A stretch of 64,000 bases of DNA, taken from positions 62,001 to 126,000 of the forward strand of contig JBNJGB010000007.1 in the NCBI GenBank assembly GCA_051747385.1. Direction: 5' to 3'. The translations under genes were made by a program, and so were the position numbers. This DNA is from JBNJGB01 sp051747385 (lineage in GTDB: Bacteria > Myxococcota_A > UBA9042 > PHBI01 > JACKFB01). Below, in pieces: positions 1 through 8,273 of the stretch. The notes beneath the pieces are model-generated. The model was not told where the DNA came from, searched no databases, and saw only the letters and a program-made list of their open reading frames with translations. Positions within the stretch are counted from its first letter, which is position 1, and every line of letters begins with the position of its first letter.

Positions 1-786
1 GCGGGGACGGTGAACGACCTCGCCATGATGGGCGCCACCACCGCCCTTGGGCTCACCTGCGCCGTGGTCCTGGAGGAGGGCTTCCCGCGGGCAGACCTGG
101 AGCGGGTGCACGCCTCCCTGGTGGCGACGAGCGCCGAGGCCGGCGCGCCCATCGTCACGGGCGACACGAAGGTCATGGGCCGGGGCGAGGTGGACGGCCT
201 CATCGTCAACACCACCGGCGTGGCCCTCACCGCGCGCCTGGTCACCGACGCGGGGCTCCGGCCGGGGGACGCGGTGATCGTCACGGGGAGCATGGGCGAC
301 CACGGGCTGGCCATCATGGCCCACCGGCACGAGCTGGACCTGGAGGGCGACCTGCGCTCCGACGTGGCTCCCATCGCAGACCTGGTGGCCCGCGCCATGG
401 AGGCCGGCGGCGACGCGATCACGGCCATGAAGGATCCCACCCGGGGCGGGCTGGCCAGCGTCCTGAACGAGATGGCCGCCAAGGGCGGGGTCGGCGTCCT
501 CCTCGAGGAGGCCCGCGTCCCGCTCACCGACGAGGTCCGCGCCGCCTCGGAGCTGCTCGGGATCGACCCGCTGCACGTGGCCAACGAGGGAAAGGCCGTC
601 CTGGGTGTGCGCCCCGACGTGGCCGACGCCGTCCTGGAGGCCATCCGAAGCCACCCGCTGGGCGCCCGCGCCGCCGTGGTCGGGCGCTGCATCGACGAGC
701 ACCACGGCCGCGTGATCCTCGACACGGGCTTCGGGCGACGCCTGCTCACCGAGCCCGAGGGGGAGCCCCTGCCCCGCATCTGCTGA
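1..786 (+). CDS. hypE: Hydrogenase maturation protein HypE, 3' part (5' end outside window)
   Basis: HypE makes the cyanide ligands of the [NiFe]-hydrogenase active site: it dehydrates the thiocarboxamide that HypF places on its C-terminal Cys. The frame is open to base 1, reading AGTVNDLAMMGA, which is internal HypE sequence, so the true start lies upstream. Visible family features are the AIR-synthase-like fold, the KDPTRGGLASVLNE segment and the terminal PRIC, whose last residue is the modified Cys. The 259 visible residues are most of a normal HypE of about 330-350. It heads the visible part of a tight hyp operon, with 12 bp to the next gene. No hydrogenase structural gene is in the window, so hypC, D, F and the enzyme probably lie further left. 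Confidence 0.95.
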   Translation, partial: AGTVNDLAMMGATTALGLTCAVVLEEGFPRADLERVHASLVATSAEAGAPIVTGDTKVMGRGEVDGLIVNTTGVALTARLVTDAGLRPGDAVIVTGSMGDHGLAIMAHRHELDLEGDLRSDVAPIADLVARAMEAGGDAITAMKDPTRGGLASVLNEMAAKGGVGVLLEEARVPLTDEVRAASELLGIDPLHVANEGKAVLGVRPDVADAVLEAIRSHPLGARAAVVGRCIDEHHGRVILDTGFGRRLLTEPEGEPLPRIC

Positions 787-798
787 ACGGAGAGAGCC

Positions 799-1632
799 AT
801 GAAGCACATCCGCGTCACCCGTGACGGACCGGTGGGGACCCTGACCATCGCGCGCCGGGAGCGCTTCAACTCCCTGGACGTCCCCACCGCGAGGGATCTC
901 CGCAAGGCGGGCCTCCAGCTCGCCCGGGACGAGTCGGTGCGGGTGTTCGTCCTCCGTGGGACGGACGGCGTCTTCTGCAGCGGGGCCGACCTCAAGTACA
1001 TCCGCGAAGGCGGCGACGGCGAGGACCTGGGCTACCTCCACCCGGAGACCCGGGACGTGCCGGAGGGCCACGGGGAGATCTTCAAGCAGATCCTGGAGTA
1101 TCTCCACAGCACCATCTCCGAGATCCGCCGCGCCCCGAAGCCGGTCATCGCGGCGGTGGACGGCATGGCGGCCGCCGGCGGGCTCGGGCTGGCGCTCTGC
1201 TGCGACCTCGTGGTCGCCTCGGAGCGCTCCACGTTCGAGTACGCCTACTTCAAGACCGGCCTCAGCGGGGCCGAGAGCACCACATGGTTCCTCCCCCGCC
1301 TCGTCGGCCTACGTCGCGCCCTGGACCTGGCGTTCCTCAACCCGCGCCTGGAGGCGGACCAGGCCCTGGCCATGGGCCTCGTCAGCACCGTCTACGCCAC
1401 GGAGGACTTCGACGACGAGGTGACGCGCCTCGCCCGGCGGCTGGCGGACGGGCCGACCGCCGCCTACGCCGAGGCCAAGCGCCTGATGGACGAGGCGGCG
1501 TGGGGCGAGCGCATGGACGTCCACCTGGACCGCGAGCTGGACGCCCTCGTCCGGGTCGCAGACGGCCCCGACTTCGCGGAGGGCCTGCGCGCCTTCTTCG
1601 CCCGGGAGGCCCCCTCCTTCCAGGGGCGCTGA
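799..1632 (+). CDS. Crotonase-fold (enoyl-CoA hydratase/isomerase family) protein inside the hyp operon
   Basis: 277 residues, ATG with GGAGAG just upstream. The fold is shown by the two oxyanion-hole segments, SGADL at 61-65 and AAGGLG at 125-130. The glutamate that classical hydratases carry in the PEI segment after these is replaced (FEYAYFKTG), so simple enoyl-CoA hydratase activity is doubtful. The gene sits between hypE and hypA with spacings of 12 and 1 bp. HypX/HoxX, which makes CO for the hydrogenase active site from formyl-tetrahydrofolate, has a crotonase-like C-terminal domain, so a stand-alone HypX-C-like role is an attractive inference. The alternative is an ordinary acyl-CoA enzyme carried along in the operon. 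Family assignment is sure, function is not. Confidence 0.85.
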   Translation: MKHIRVTRDGPVGTLTIARRERFNSLDVPTARDLRKAGLQLARDESVRVFVLRGTDGVFCSGADLKYIREGGDGEDLGYLHPETRDVPEGHGEIFKQILEYLHSTISEIRRAPKPVIAAVDGMAAAGGLGLALCCDLVVASERSTFEYAYFKTGLSGAESTTWFLPRLVGLRRALDLAFLNPRLEADQALAMGLVSTVYATEDFDDEVTRLARRLADGPTAAYAEAKRLMDEAAWGERMDVHLDRELDALVRVADGPDFAEGLRAFFAREAPSFQGR

Positions 1633-1633
1633 C

Positions 1634-1981
1634 ATGCACGAGTACGCGATCCTCCAGTCCCTGCTCGACCGCGTCCGCGTGGAGGCCGCGCGTGTCGGCG
1701 CCACCTCCGTGCGGCGCCTGCACCTGCGCGTCGGCGAGCAGTCCGGCGTGGAGATGGACCTCCTGCGGACGGCCTGGGACGTCCTGGGGCGCCAGGGGCT
1801 GTGCGCGGAGGCCGAGATGGACGTGACGGCGGTCCCGGCGGTGTGGGTCTGTCCGACCTGCGACACGGAGATCCCCCGCGGCGCCGTCCTCCGCTGCGCG
1901 TCGTGCCGGACCCCGGCCCGCATGCGCAGCGGCGACGAGATCATCCTGGAGCGACTGGAGATGGAGGTTCCCGATGTGTGA
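1634..1981 (+). CDS. hypA: Hydrogenase nickel incorporation protein HypA
   Basis: HypA delivers nickel to the hydrogenase large subunit together with HypB. The protein has 115 residues, the usual length. It starts MHE, whose His2 belongs to the nickel site. It carries a zinc ribbon of two CxxC pairs (CPTC and CASC) in the last third, followed by the typical C-terminal strand. The start lies one base after the preceding stop, and the end overlaps hypB by 8 bp, so translation is probably coupled. Confidence 0.96.
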   Translation: MHEYAILQSLLDRVRVEAARVGATSVRRLHLRVGEQSGVEMDLLRTAWDVLGRQGLCAEAEMDVTAVPAVWVCPTCDTEIPRGAVLRCASCRTPARMRSGDEIILERLEMEVPDV

Positions 1982-2693
1982 CACGTGTGGTTGCGGCGAT
2001 CCGGAGGTGATCCCCGTCGAGATCCAGGCCCACGTCATGGCCGACAACGACCGGCGGGCGGAGCACAACCGGCAGCACTTCAGGGCCGCGGGCGTCACCG
2101 CCGTCAACCTGATGGGCTCGCCCGGGGCCGGCAAGACCGCCCTGCTCGAGGCCACGGCCCGTCACCTGGGCGGTCGCGCCACCCTGCGCGCCGTGAGCGG
2201 CGATCTCGCCACCGCCCGGGACGCCGAGCGCCTCGCGGCCGCGGGCATCCCGTCCCGTCCGATCACGACCGGGTCCGCGTGCCACCTGGACGCGCGCCTC
2301 GTCCACCGGGCCCTGCACGGCTTCGACTGGGAGGGCGCCGACTACCTGTTCATCGAGAACGTCGGCAACCTGGTCTGCCCCGCCATCTACGACCTGGGCC
2401 AGGCGGCCAACGTGATCGTCCTGTCGGCGACCGAGGGGGACGACAAGCCGGAGAAGTACCCCGTGATGTTCCGGGACGCGGACCTGGTGATCCTCTCGAA
2501 GCTGGACCTCGCGCCCCACCTCCCCGGCTTCGACCTGGCCCGCCTGGAGGACTCCCTGGCTCGGGTGATGCCCACGCCCCGCTGGCTCGGCCTGTCCGCC
2601 ACCACGGACGACGGGTTGGACGCGTGGGTCGACTGGCTCCACGCCCGTCGTCCCCGCGCCGCGCAGCACGGCGACGCCGCCACCCCGAGGTGA
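1974..2693 (+). CDS. hypB: Hydrogenase nickel incorporation GTPase HypB
   Basis: HypB is the SIMIBI-class GTPase that powers nickel insertion into [NiFe] hydrogenase with HypA. The 239-residue protein begins MCDTCGCG, the high-affinity nickel CxxCGC motif. It then has a P-loop GSPGAGKT near residue 46, the ENVGNLVCP metal/G-domain segment and a SKLDL specificity motif. There is no long His-rich N-terminal stretch, so nickel storage is probably limited. Its start lies inside hypA, and the permease-like gene follows after 4 bp. Confidence 0.96.
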   Translation: MCDTCGCGDPEVIPVEIQAHVMADNDRRAEHNRQHFRAAGVTAVNLMGSPGAGKTALLEATARHLGGRATLRAVSGDLATARDAERLAAAGIPSRPITTGSACHLDARLVHRALHGFDWEGADYLFIENVGNLVCPAIYDLGQAANVIVLSATEGDDKPEKYPVMFRDADLVILSKLDLAPHLPGFDLARLEDSLARVMPTPRWLGLSATTDDGLDAWVDWLHARRPRAAQHGDAATPR

Positions 2694-2697
2694 TCCC

Positions 2698-3357
2698 ATG
2701 ACCGGCGTGGCCCTGGACGTCCTCCTCGTGTCGACCCTGACGGTGGCGGCCGTGCACACGGTGGTCGGCGTCGACCACGTCATCCCCTTCGTCGCGCTGG
2801 GCCGGGGGGAGCGGTGGTCCCTGCGCCGGACCCTCGGCGTGACCGCCCTGTGCGGCGTAGGGCACGTGCTGTCGTCCGTGCTCCTGGGCGTGCTGGGCGT
2901 CGCCATCGGCCTGAGCGCGGAGCGGCTGGCCTGGGTGGAGGCCATCCGCGGCGACACAGCAGCCTGGATGCTCGTCGCCCTGGGCGCCGTGTGGGCCGCC
3001 TGGGGCTTCTCGCACGCGCGCCGGAGGCTCCGCCGCCCCGAGGGCGACCACGATCACCACGGCCCGGGCCCCGTCGGCCACGGCGCCTGGGCGATCTTCC
3101 TCGTGTTCGTCTTCGGACCGTGCGAGCCGCTCATCCCGCTGATGATGGCGCCGGCCGTGGGCCACGACTGGGGCGCCGTCGGCCTCGTCGTGGGCACCTT
3201 CACGGTGACCACGGTGGGCCTCATGCTCGCTTTGGTGGCCGTCGCATACGTGGGCGCCGGGCTACCGTCGTTTCCGGCCGCCCGGCGCCACGTACACGTC
3301 CTGGTGGGACTGACGCTGTCCGCCACGGGGCTGGCGATCCGATTCCTGGGAATCTGA
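2698..3357 (+). CDS. Nickel/cobalt permease-like (NicO/UreH-type) membrane protein
   Basis: 219 residues, very hydrophobic, with about six predicted membrane segments. The N-terminal helix carries HTVVGVDH, matching the HX4DH motif typical of NicO/RcnA/UreH nickel-cobalt carriers. A His-rich loop (DHDHHGPGPVGHG) near residue 120 would suit metal binding. The gene is the last of the hyp operon, 4 bp after hypB, which supports nickel supply for hydrogenase maturation. UreH-type sulfite-exporter-like proteins are the nearest alternative. Substrate is inferred from motif and context. Confidence 0.8.
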   Translation: MTGVALDVLLVSTLTVAAVHTVVGVDHVIPFVALGRGERWSLRRTLGVTALCGVGHVLSSVLLGVLGVAIGLSAERLAWVEAIRGDTAAWMLVALGAVWAAWGFSHARRRLRRPEGDHDHHGPGPVGHGAWAIFLVFVFGPCEPLIPLMMAPAVGHDWGAVGLVVGTFTVTTVGLMLALVAVAYVGAGLPSFPAARRHVHVLVGLTLSATGLAIRFLGI

Positions 3358-3395
3358 TCGTCGGCCCGCGGCGGAAGCGCCCCTCCCCGGCGCCG

Positions 3396-3812
3396 CTACT
3401 CGGCGGCGCCGGCCTCGATCCACTCGACGATCGCGTTCCAGTCCTCGCCGTCGACCTCGAAGATGGCCCCGCCACCGTGGGAGGTCTCGCCGGCCCCCTT
3501 CTGGAGCAGGTCGCTGGCGGCGGGATCGTCCGCGTCGATCAGATCGAGCGCGTCGTCGTAGCCGAAGCTGTGGCAGGCGCCGCACTCGGAGTCGATGATG
3601 GGCGCGATCGTCTCGGCGAACGAGATGGTCGGGGCCACGTCCTCCTCCGGAACGTCCTGTGAGACGTCCGGACCGCCCAGGTCGCCGCCCACGTCGGCGA
3701 CGACGTCGGGCTGGGGCTCGGGCACGTCGGGTTCGGGCTTCTCGCCGCGCTCGAAGTCGGCGCACGCCGTCAAGAGCAGGCCGGCGAGTACGATGATGTG
3801 GAATTGTCTCAT
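3396..3812 (-). CDS. Monoheme c-type cytochrome lipoprotein
   Basis: 138 residues from the ATG giving MRQFHIIV; an in-frame ATG 12 bp upstream is less likely because it would overlap the preceding barrel gene. The signal peptide ends LLLTAC with the lipidated Cys at 17. An acidic Pro/Asp/Val linker follows to about 60, then one heme motif CGACH at 77-81. The region around the heme (ETIAPIIDSECGACH, GETSHGGG, IVEWIEAGA) resembles small surface heme domains of the planctomycete cytochrome C type. The start is 1 bp after the stop of the upstream barrel gene, so the three genes 5321-3396 look like one operon. The likely role is an electron carrier on an outer-membrane face. Confidence 0.85.
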   Translation of the reverse strand: MRQFHIIVLAGLLLTACADFERGEKPEPDVPEPQPDVVADVGGDLGGPDVSQDVPEEDVAPTISFAETIAPIIDSECGACHSFGYDDALDLIDADDPAASDLLQKGAGETSHGGGAIFEVDGEDWNAIVEWIEAGAAE

Positions 3813-3813
3813 C

Positions 3814-4887
3814 TTAGAACTCATAGGTGGCCGTGATCCTGAGGAAGTCGTCGTCCTGCTCGTCGAACTTCTCGAGCTGCCAGACGTGCTGGGCCGACAG
3901 GGAGAACCCGTGGAACGTCGCGGTCACCGACAGGCTGTGGGCCGACTGGTCGAGCTGGTCCTCGCGCCGGTCGTCGTAGAACGCGCCCTTCCGGTTGTCG
4001 TGCGTCCGCAGACCCGTCCGATACTGGAACCAGAGCCAGTCCAGCGGGTAGTAGCGAAGCTCCAGGTAGTCGCCGAAGTGGTAGTAGTCCGGCGCGTCGC
4101 CGCCGGTCACGTCGGCGCGCATGAAGCCCAGCGTAAGGGCCAGGTCCTCGACCACCGGGATGTCGCGGAGACGCCAGATGGTCAGGTCCACGGCCTGCAT
4201 CACGAGGTTCCGATCGAAGCCCAGCGGGTTCACGTACAGGGAGTAGTACAGGGCGATGGGGCCCCACCCCGCGGACAACCGCGACCCGAACGCCGGCTTC
4301 ACGTCGGTGCCGGACGAGAAGTCCGACTTCAGGTCGAGGACGTCATCCTCCTCGCCGAGCTCGTGGCCCTGGACCACGTAGGTGTCGGCGCGCAGGCGGA
4401 CCGGCCCCACCCGGTACGTGAAGTTGGTGGTCAGGCCGAACTGTGACCAGATGATCGGCAGGATCTCCTGGTCGAAGCCCGACAGGCCGCCGTAGGCGTT
4501 GTGGAACAGCGGATCGGCGCCGAAGGGCACCATCAGCTTGCCGGCCTTGAAGGTGAAGTTCCACGGGCCGCCGTCCGGCCCGAACTTCCCGCCGAACTCG
4601 TAGAACGTGAGATCCACGACCTCGGCGCTGAAGAACCACGGATCGGACTTGTCCTTGCGGCTCAGGAACAGGAAGTGGTGGTAGTTCCTGAGGAAGTCGT
4701 CCCCGTCGCTGAGGTTGTCGGAGTAGCCCCGGCGCTCGTAGGACACGTCGAAGCGTCCATTGAGTTGGAGCCCTCCCGGAAGAGGCACGCCCCCATGGCC
4801 CGGCCTCGCCAACGCGCTGGACGCGGGCAGGGACAGGGCCAGGGCGAGCACGCCCAGTACGGTCTTTCGGATGCCATTCGGTATCAC
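3814..4887 (-). CDS. Outer-membrane beta-barrel protein of the cytochrome operon
   Basis: 357 residues from GTG 4887, chosen because GAGGGGGGAG lies just upstream; a GTG at 4902 is the alternative and would overlap the preceding stop. The signal peptide ends near LPASSALA. The rest alternates aromatic and polar residues, as in amphipathic strands, and ends TYEF with a terminal Phe, the classic barrel C-terminus. I do not recognise a named porin family. It lies between a triheme and a monoheme cytochrome gene and faces a decaheme gene, so I infer that it is the barrel of a porin-cytochrome conduit. It could instead be an ordinary porin. Confidence 0.8.
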   Translation of the reverse strand: MIPNGIRKTVLGVLALALSLPASSALARPGHGGVPLPGGLQLNGRFDVSYERRGYSDNLSDGDDFLRNYHHFLFLSRKDKSDPWFFSAEVVDLTFYEFGGKFGPDGGPWNFTFKAGKLMVPFGADPLFHNAYGGLSGFDQEILPIIWSQFGLTTNFTYRVGPVRLRADTYVVQGHELGEEDDVLDLKSDFSSGTDVKPAFGSRLSAGWGPIALYYSLYVNPLGFDRNLVMQAVDLTIWRLRDIPVVEDLALTLGFMRADVTGGDAPDYYHFGDYLELRYYPLDWLWFQYRTGLRTHDNRKGAFYDDRREDQLDQSAHSLSVTATFHGFSLSAQHVWQLEKFDEQDDDFLRITATYEF

Positions 4888-4898
4888 GCGCTCCCCCC

Positions 4899-5321
4899 TC
4901 ACCAGAGCTCATCCGTGTCGATGTCTTCCTGCTCCCCGGACGGGATGTGGCAGGTCTCACACTCGACGCCCTCTCCCTTGGGCGCCCAGACCCGCTCCCC
5001 GTCGTGGCAGGCGCCACAGTACTCACCCTGCTCCATCTCGGCGTGGGTGAAGCCCTGCGGCCGCTGCGGGAAGATCGCAGGGTGGCAGTTGTAGCAGTAG
5101 TAGCCGTCGTGCTCCCAGTGGGAGAAGGTGGCTGCCTCGGGCGGCGCGCCGCTGCCGTGGGGCTCGACCGGCGGGATCGTGATCTGGTCCGGGGCCGCGA
5201 GCGCGACCACCGGCAGGGCGACGATCGCCCCCAGCCACATCCGCCATCGCCGAGTCCGTCCGGCGGGCTTGCGCGATCGCCCGTCCTTCCGACTCCAGGT
5301 CGTCGATGTCCTTTCGCTCAC
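4899..5321 (-). CDS. Membrane-anchored triheme cytochrome c (c7/c3-like)
   Basis: 140 residues from GTG 5321, with GAGGGGGA 7-8 bp upstream; the open frame extends further 5' but without cytochrome-like sequence. After a basic N-terminus a hydrophobic helix (residues 28-42) serves as signal anchor or signal peptide. Three heme motifs follow: CYNCH 76-80, CGACH 102-106 and CETCH 121-125. Extra His residues (FSHWEHDG, FTHAEM) are likely distal ligands, as in the short class III cytochrome c7 family. The stop overlaps the region just before the barrel gene. The likely role is periplasmic electron transfer to or from that barrel. Confidence 0.9.
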   Translation of the reverse strand: MSERTSTTWSRKDGRSRKPAGRTRRWRMWLGAIVALPVVALAAPDQITIPPVEPHGSGAPPEAATFSHWEHDGYYCYNCHPAIFPQRPQGFTHAEMEQGEYCGACHDGERVWAPKGEGVECETCHIPSGEQEDIDTDELW

Positions 5322-5463
5322 TGTACGTCCCCCTCGGTGTAGGACGCCGGCCCCGTCTGCCAGATGCGTGCCAGCTTTCGCGAAGCAGGGACGGCGCGTG
5401 TATTTCTCGTACCTTCGAGCGGGGTTCGCCCACCTCGGACGGCGACCTGCCGGGCTTCGTCCG

Positions 5464-5497
5464 TGTGGCTTCCCACAACATGTGTAGCTTCCCACAC
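5464..5497. promoter_or_regulatory. Tandem imperfect inverted repeats upstream of the decaheme gene
   Basis: Two neighbouring copies of a TGTGG-CTT-CCCACA type element (5464-5477 and 5481-5497) share AGCTTCCCACA or GGCTTCCCACA and each has inverted-repeat arms. They lie about 120-150 bp upstream of the -24/-12 element at 5616, the distance usual for enhancer-binding activators. They are within the 402-bp divergent gap between the triheme and decaheme genes. The regulator is unknown. Confidence 0.4.
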
Positions 5498-5615
5498 CTC
5501 GGAGCGCAACCCGCCGTGTCTTTACACACGCCCCGGAGTCGTGGATCCTTGGAGCGCGGGTCGGACACCGTCTGACTGAGTGACCATTCAGGGACTTGGA
5601 AGCTCGGACGGAGAA

Positions 5616-5631
5616 CGGCACGGAACTTGCG
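5616..5631 (+). promoter_or_regulatory. Candidate sigma-54 promoter of the decaheme cytochrome gene
   Basis: Reads CGGCACGGAACTTGCG: GG at 5617-5618 and GC at 5629-5630 are exactly 12 bp apart, with the GGCACG and TTGC cores intact. Only the first base departs from the TGGCACG-N4-TTGCW consensus. It lies 93 bp before the GTG start of the cytochrome gene. Confidence 0.6.
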
Positions 5632-5723
5632 TGGGATCAGCGGAAAGCGGGCTCACGCATGGTGCGTCGGGCCCGCTCTGCTGAAGTTAGGAACAGCATC
5701 GCTCCACCACAGGGAGGGGGATC

Positions 5724-8141
5724 GTGCGACGCGTCATATTTCACTCAGTGATCGTATCCGCGGCGGCCGCGCTCGCGGTCGCCGGATGCGCCGATCCGGA
5801 AGCCGAACTCGCCCCGCAGATCGACATCACGGGTCCGAGCGGCGTCGAGGTCGGCGGGACCATCCAGCTCACGGCCGAGACCATCGAGGACAGCGACTCC
5901 GGATACGAGTGGACGAGCGCCGACGAGGCGATCGCCACCGTGGACGACAGCGGTGTCGTCACCGGCGTGGCCTCCGGCGAGACCACCGTCACCGCCACCG
6001 GCGTCGACAGCGGCCTCAGCGCCGACCACAACGTCGTGGTGTTCACGGACGGCGTGCAGCCGGACGTCGTCGACGACGTGCCCGGCGACGTGCCCGGCGA
6101 CGTGGAGCAGGACGTCGAGGAGGACGTGCCCGTCGGCCCGAACGTCCCGAACCTCGAGAAGTGGGAGGGCTCCGGCCACGCCGACCAGGAGGCCGAGGCG
6201 TTCGTGCACTGGGACGAGGACGGCGAGGTCCCCGCGGGCTGTGCGCGCTGCCACAGCACCCCGGGCTACCTGGACTACCTCGGCGCCGACGGCTCCGAGT
6301 TCCAGGTCGTCGACGAGGCCGCACCGCTCGGCACCACGGTGGAGTGCCAGGCGTGCCACAACGACGTGGCGGACACCCTCGACGTGGTCGAGTTCCCCTC
6401 CGGTGTCGAGGTCACGGGCGTCGGCGACCAGGCGCGCTGCATGACGTGCCACCAGGGCCGCGCCTCCACGGTGCAGGTCGACGAGGACATCGCGGCCGCC
6501 GGTGTCGACGTGGACGAGGTGCACGAGGATCTGCACTTCCAGAACATCCACTACTACGCGGCCGGCGCCACGCGCTTCGGCGGCCAGGTGATGGGTGGCT
6601 ACGAGTACGAGGGCAACGGGTACGACTGGGAGTTCAAGCACCCGGAGCCGTACAACACGTGCAACGGCTGCCACGATCCCCACAGCCTCGACGTCCGCAT
6701 CGACGAGTGCGGATCCTGCCACAAGGACGCCGACGGCAACCCGAGCCCGGTCTTCCGGGACTATCGGATGTTGACGTCCATGGGGCAGGACTACGACGGC
6801 GACGGCGACACCTCCGAGGGCATCTTCTACGAGATCCAGACCCTCCAGGAGCAGCTCATCACGGCCATCAACACCTACTCCGGCGAGGTCGTGGGCCAGG
6901 CCATCTGCTACGACAGCGCCAACTACCCCTACTGGTTCAAGGACACGAACGCGAACGGGGAGTGCGACGGCGACGAGGCGCAGTACTCCAACCAGAACGA
7001 CCAGTGGACGCCGCGCCTGGTCCGGGCGACCTACAACTACCAGGCCTCGCTCAAGGACCCGGGCAACTACGTCCACAACGCCAAGTACACCATCCAGATG
7101 CTGCACGACTCCCTCGCGGACCTCGACGAGGTCGTGGACGTCCCGGCCGAGTTCGCGGACGCCGTGCGCAACGACCCGGGCCACTTCGACGGCTCCGGCG
7201 AGCCCTTCCGCCACTGGGACGAGGACGGCGAGGTCCCCGGGAGCTGCTCCAAGTGCCACAGCGGCCAGGAGGGCTACCGCTTCTACCTCGAGTTCGGCTC
7301 CACCAAGGCCGTGCACGACCTGCCGAACGGCATGGAGTGCGGCACGTGCCACACGGACGTCGGCGGGGACTTCGAGGCCCTGGTCGAGGTGGCGGACGTG
7401 ACCTTCCCGGGCGGCAACACCGTGGCGGTGGGCGACGACACGACCAACATGTGCAGCACCTGCCACAGCGGGCGTGAGTCCAAGGCGACGGTCGACGAGG
7501 CCATCGCGGCGGACGACCTCGGGTTCAAGAACATCCACTACCTGCCGGCCGCCGCCACCAAGGCGGGCGCCGACGCGGGCGTGGGCTACGAGTACGACGG
7601 CAAGACGTACGCGGGGCCGTGGACCGGGCACCCGGGCGGCGACGAGTGCGCCTCCTGCCACGTGCCGGTCGGGACCCAGCACTCGTTCGACGTCGCGGAT
7701 GCGTTCGAGGACTCCTGCTCCGGCTGCCACGGCAACGCCGACAGCGTGGAGGACATCCGCATCGGGAGCGCGGACGACTACGACGGCGACGGCGACTCCG
7801 ACGAGCCGCTCGCCGACGAGATCGCGGCGCTGACCGACGCGGTGCTGGGCGAGATGCAGGCCGTGGCCAGCGCCAACGGCACGCCCATCTGCTACGACGG
7901 GCACTCCTACCCGTACTTCTTCATCGACACCGACGACAGCGGTGTCTGCGAGGAGGGCGAGGCCAACTTCGGCAACCAGTACGACGCCTGGACGCCGGAC
8001 CTCATGCGGGCTGCCTTCAACTTCCAGTTCGCCAAGAAGGAGCCGGGTGCCTGGGCCCACAACTTCGACTACATGGCCCAGCTGCTCATCGACACCGTCG
8101 AGGACCTCGGCGGCGACGTGAGCGCCTTCACCCGTCCGTAG
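5724..8141 (+). CDS. Decaheme c-type cytochrome lipoprotein with N-terminal Big_2-like domain
   Basis: 805 residues from GTG, preceded by GGGAGGGGG. The signal peptide ends LAVAGC (Cys22). Residues about 32-110 form a bacterial Ig-like (Big_2) domain (VEVGGTIQLTA, WTSADEAIATVD, GVVTGVASGETTVTAT). An acidic DVxxDV linker follows. The rest is two homologous pentaheme modules. Hemes of module 1 are CARCH, CQACH, CMTCH, CNGCH and CGSCH (about 173-333); those of module 2 are CSKCH, CGTCH, CSTCH, CASCH and CSGCH (about 508-669). Both modules open with HWDEDGEVP and end with a DYDGDGD segment and an Asn/Tyr-rich helix. I infer a surface-exposed electron-transfer protein paired with the barrel encoded divergently. 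It is not recognisably OmcA/MtrC. Confidence 0.9.
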   Translation: MRRVIFHSVIVSAAAALAVAGCADPEAELAPQIDITGPSGVEVGGTIQLTAETIEDSDSGYEWTSADEAIATVDDSGVVTGVASGETTVTATGVDSGLSADHNVVVFTDGVQPDVVDDVPGDVPGDVEQDVEEDVPVGPNVPNLEKWEGSGHADQEAEAFVHWDEDGEVPAGCARCHSTPGYLDYLGADGSEFQVVDEAAPLGTTVECQACHNDVADTLDVVEFPSGVEVTGVGDQARCMTCHQGRASTVQVDEDIAAAGVDVDEVHEDLHFQNIHYYAAGATRFGGQVMGGYEYEGNGYDWEFKHPEPYNTCNGCHDPHSLDVRIDECGSCHKDADGNPSPVFRDYRMLTSMGQDYDGDGDTSEGIFYEIQTLQEQLITAINTYSGEVVGQAICYDSANYPYWFKDTNANGECDGDEAQYSNQNDQWTPRLVRATYNYQASLKDPGNYVHNAKYTIQMLHDSLADLDEVVDVPAEFADAVRNDPGHFDGSGEPFRHWDEDGEVPGSCSKCHSGQEGYRFYLEFGSTKAVHDLPNGMECGTCHTDVGGDFEALVEVADVTFPGGNTVAVGDDTTNMCSTCHSGRESKATVDEAIAADDLGFKNIHYLPAAATKAGADAGVGYEYDGKTYAGPWTGHPGGDECASCHVPVGTQHSFDVADAFEDSCSGCHGNADSVEDIRIGSADDYDGDGDSDEPLADEIAALTDAVLGEMQAVASANGTPICYDGHSYPYFFIDTDDSGVCEEGEANFGNQYDAWTPDLMRAAFNFQFAKKEPGAWAHNFDYMAQLLIDTVEDLGGDVSAFTRP

Positions 8142-8197
8142 CGGACGGCGACATGGCTCGCGGGTCGTCCTCACGGCGATCCGCGGGCATCCCTTCG

Positions 8198-8230
8198 AGC
8201 CCCCCGGCGAGTCCACCTCGTCGGGGGGCT
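8198..8230 (+). terminator. Hairpin terminator after the decaheme gene
   Basis: AGCCCCCCGGCGAG and CTCGTCGGGGGGCT form a 14-bp stem with one G-U pair around a 5-base loop. A short T-containing stretch (TCGTGTTT) follows. It lies 57 bp after the decaheme stop and before the dipeptidase RBS. Confidence 0.75.
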
Positions 8231-8273
8231 TCGTGTTTCTGCTATCGTCCCTCGCGAACGCGCGGAGGGGACG

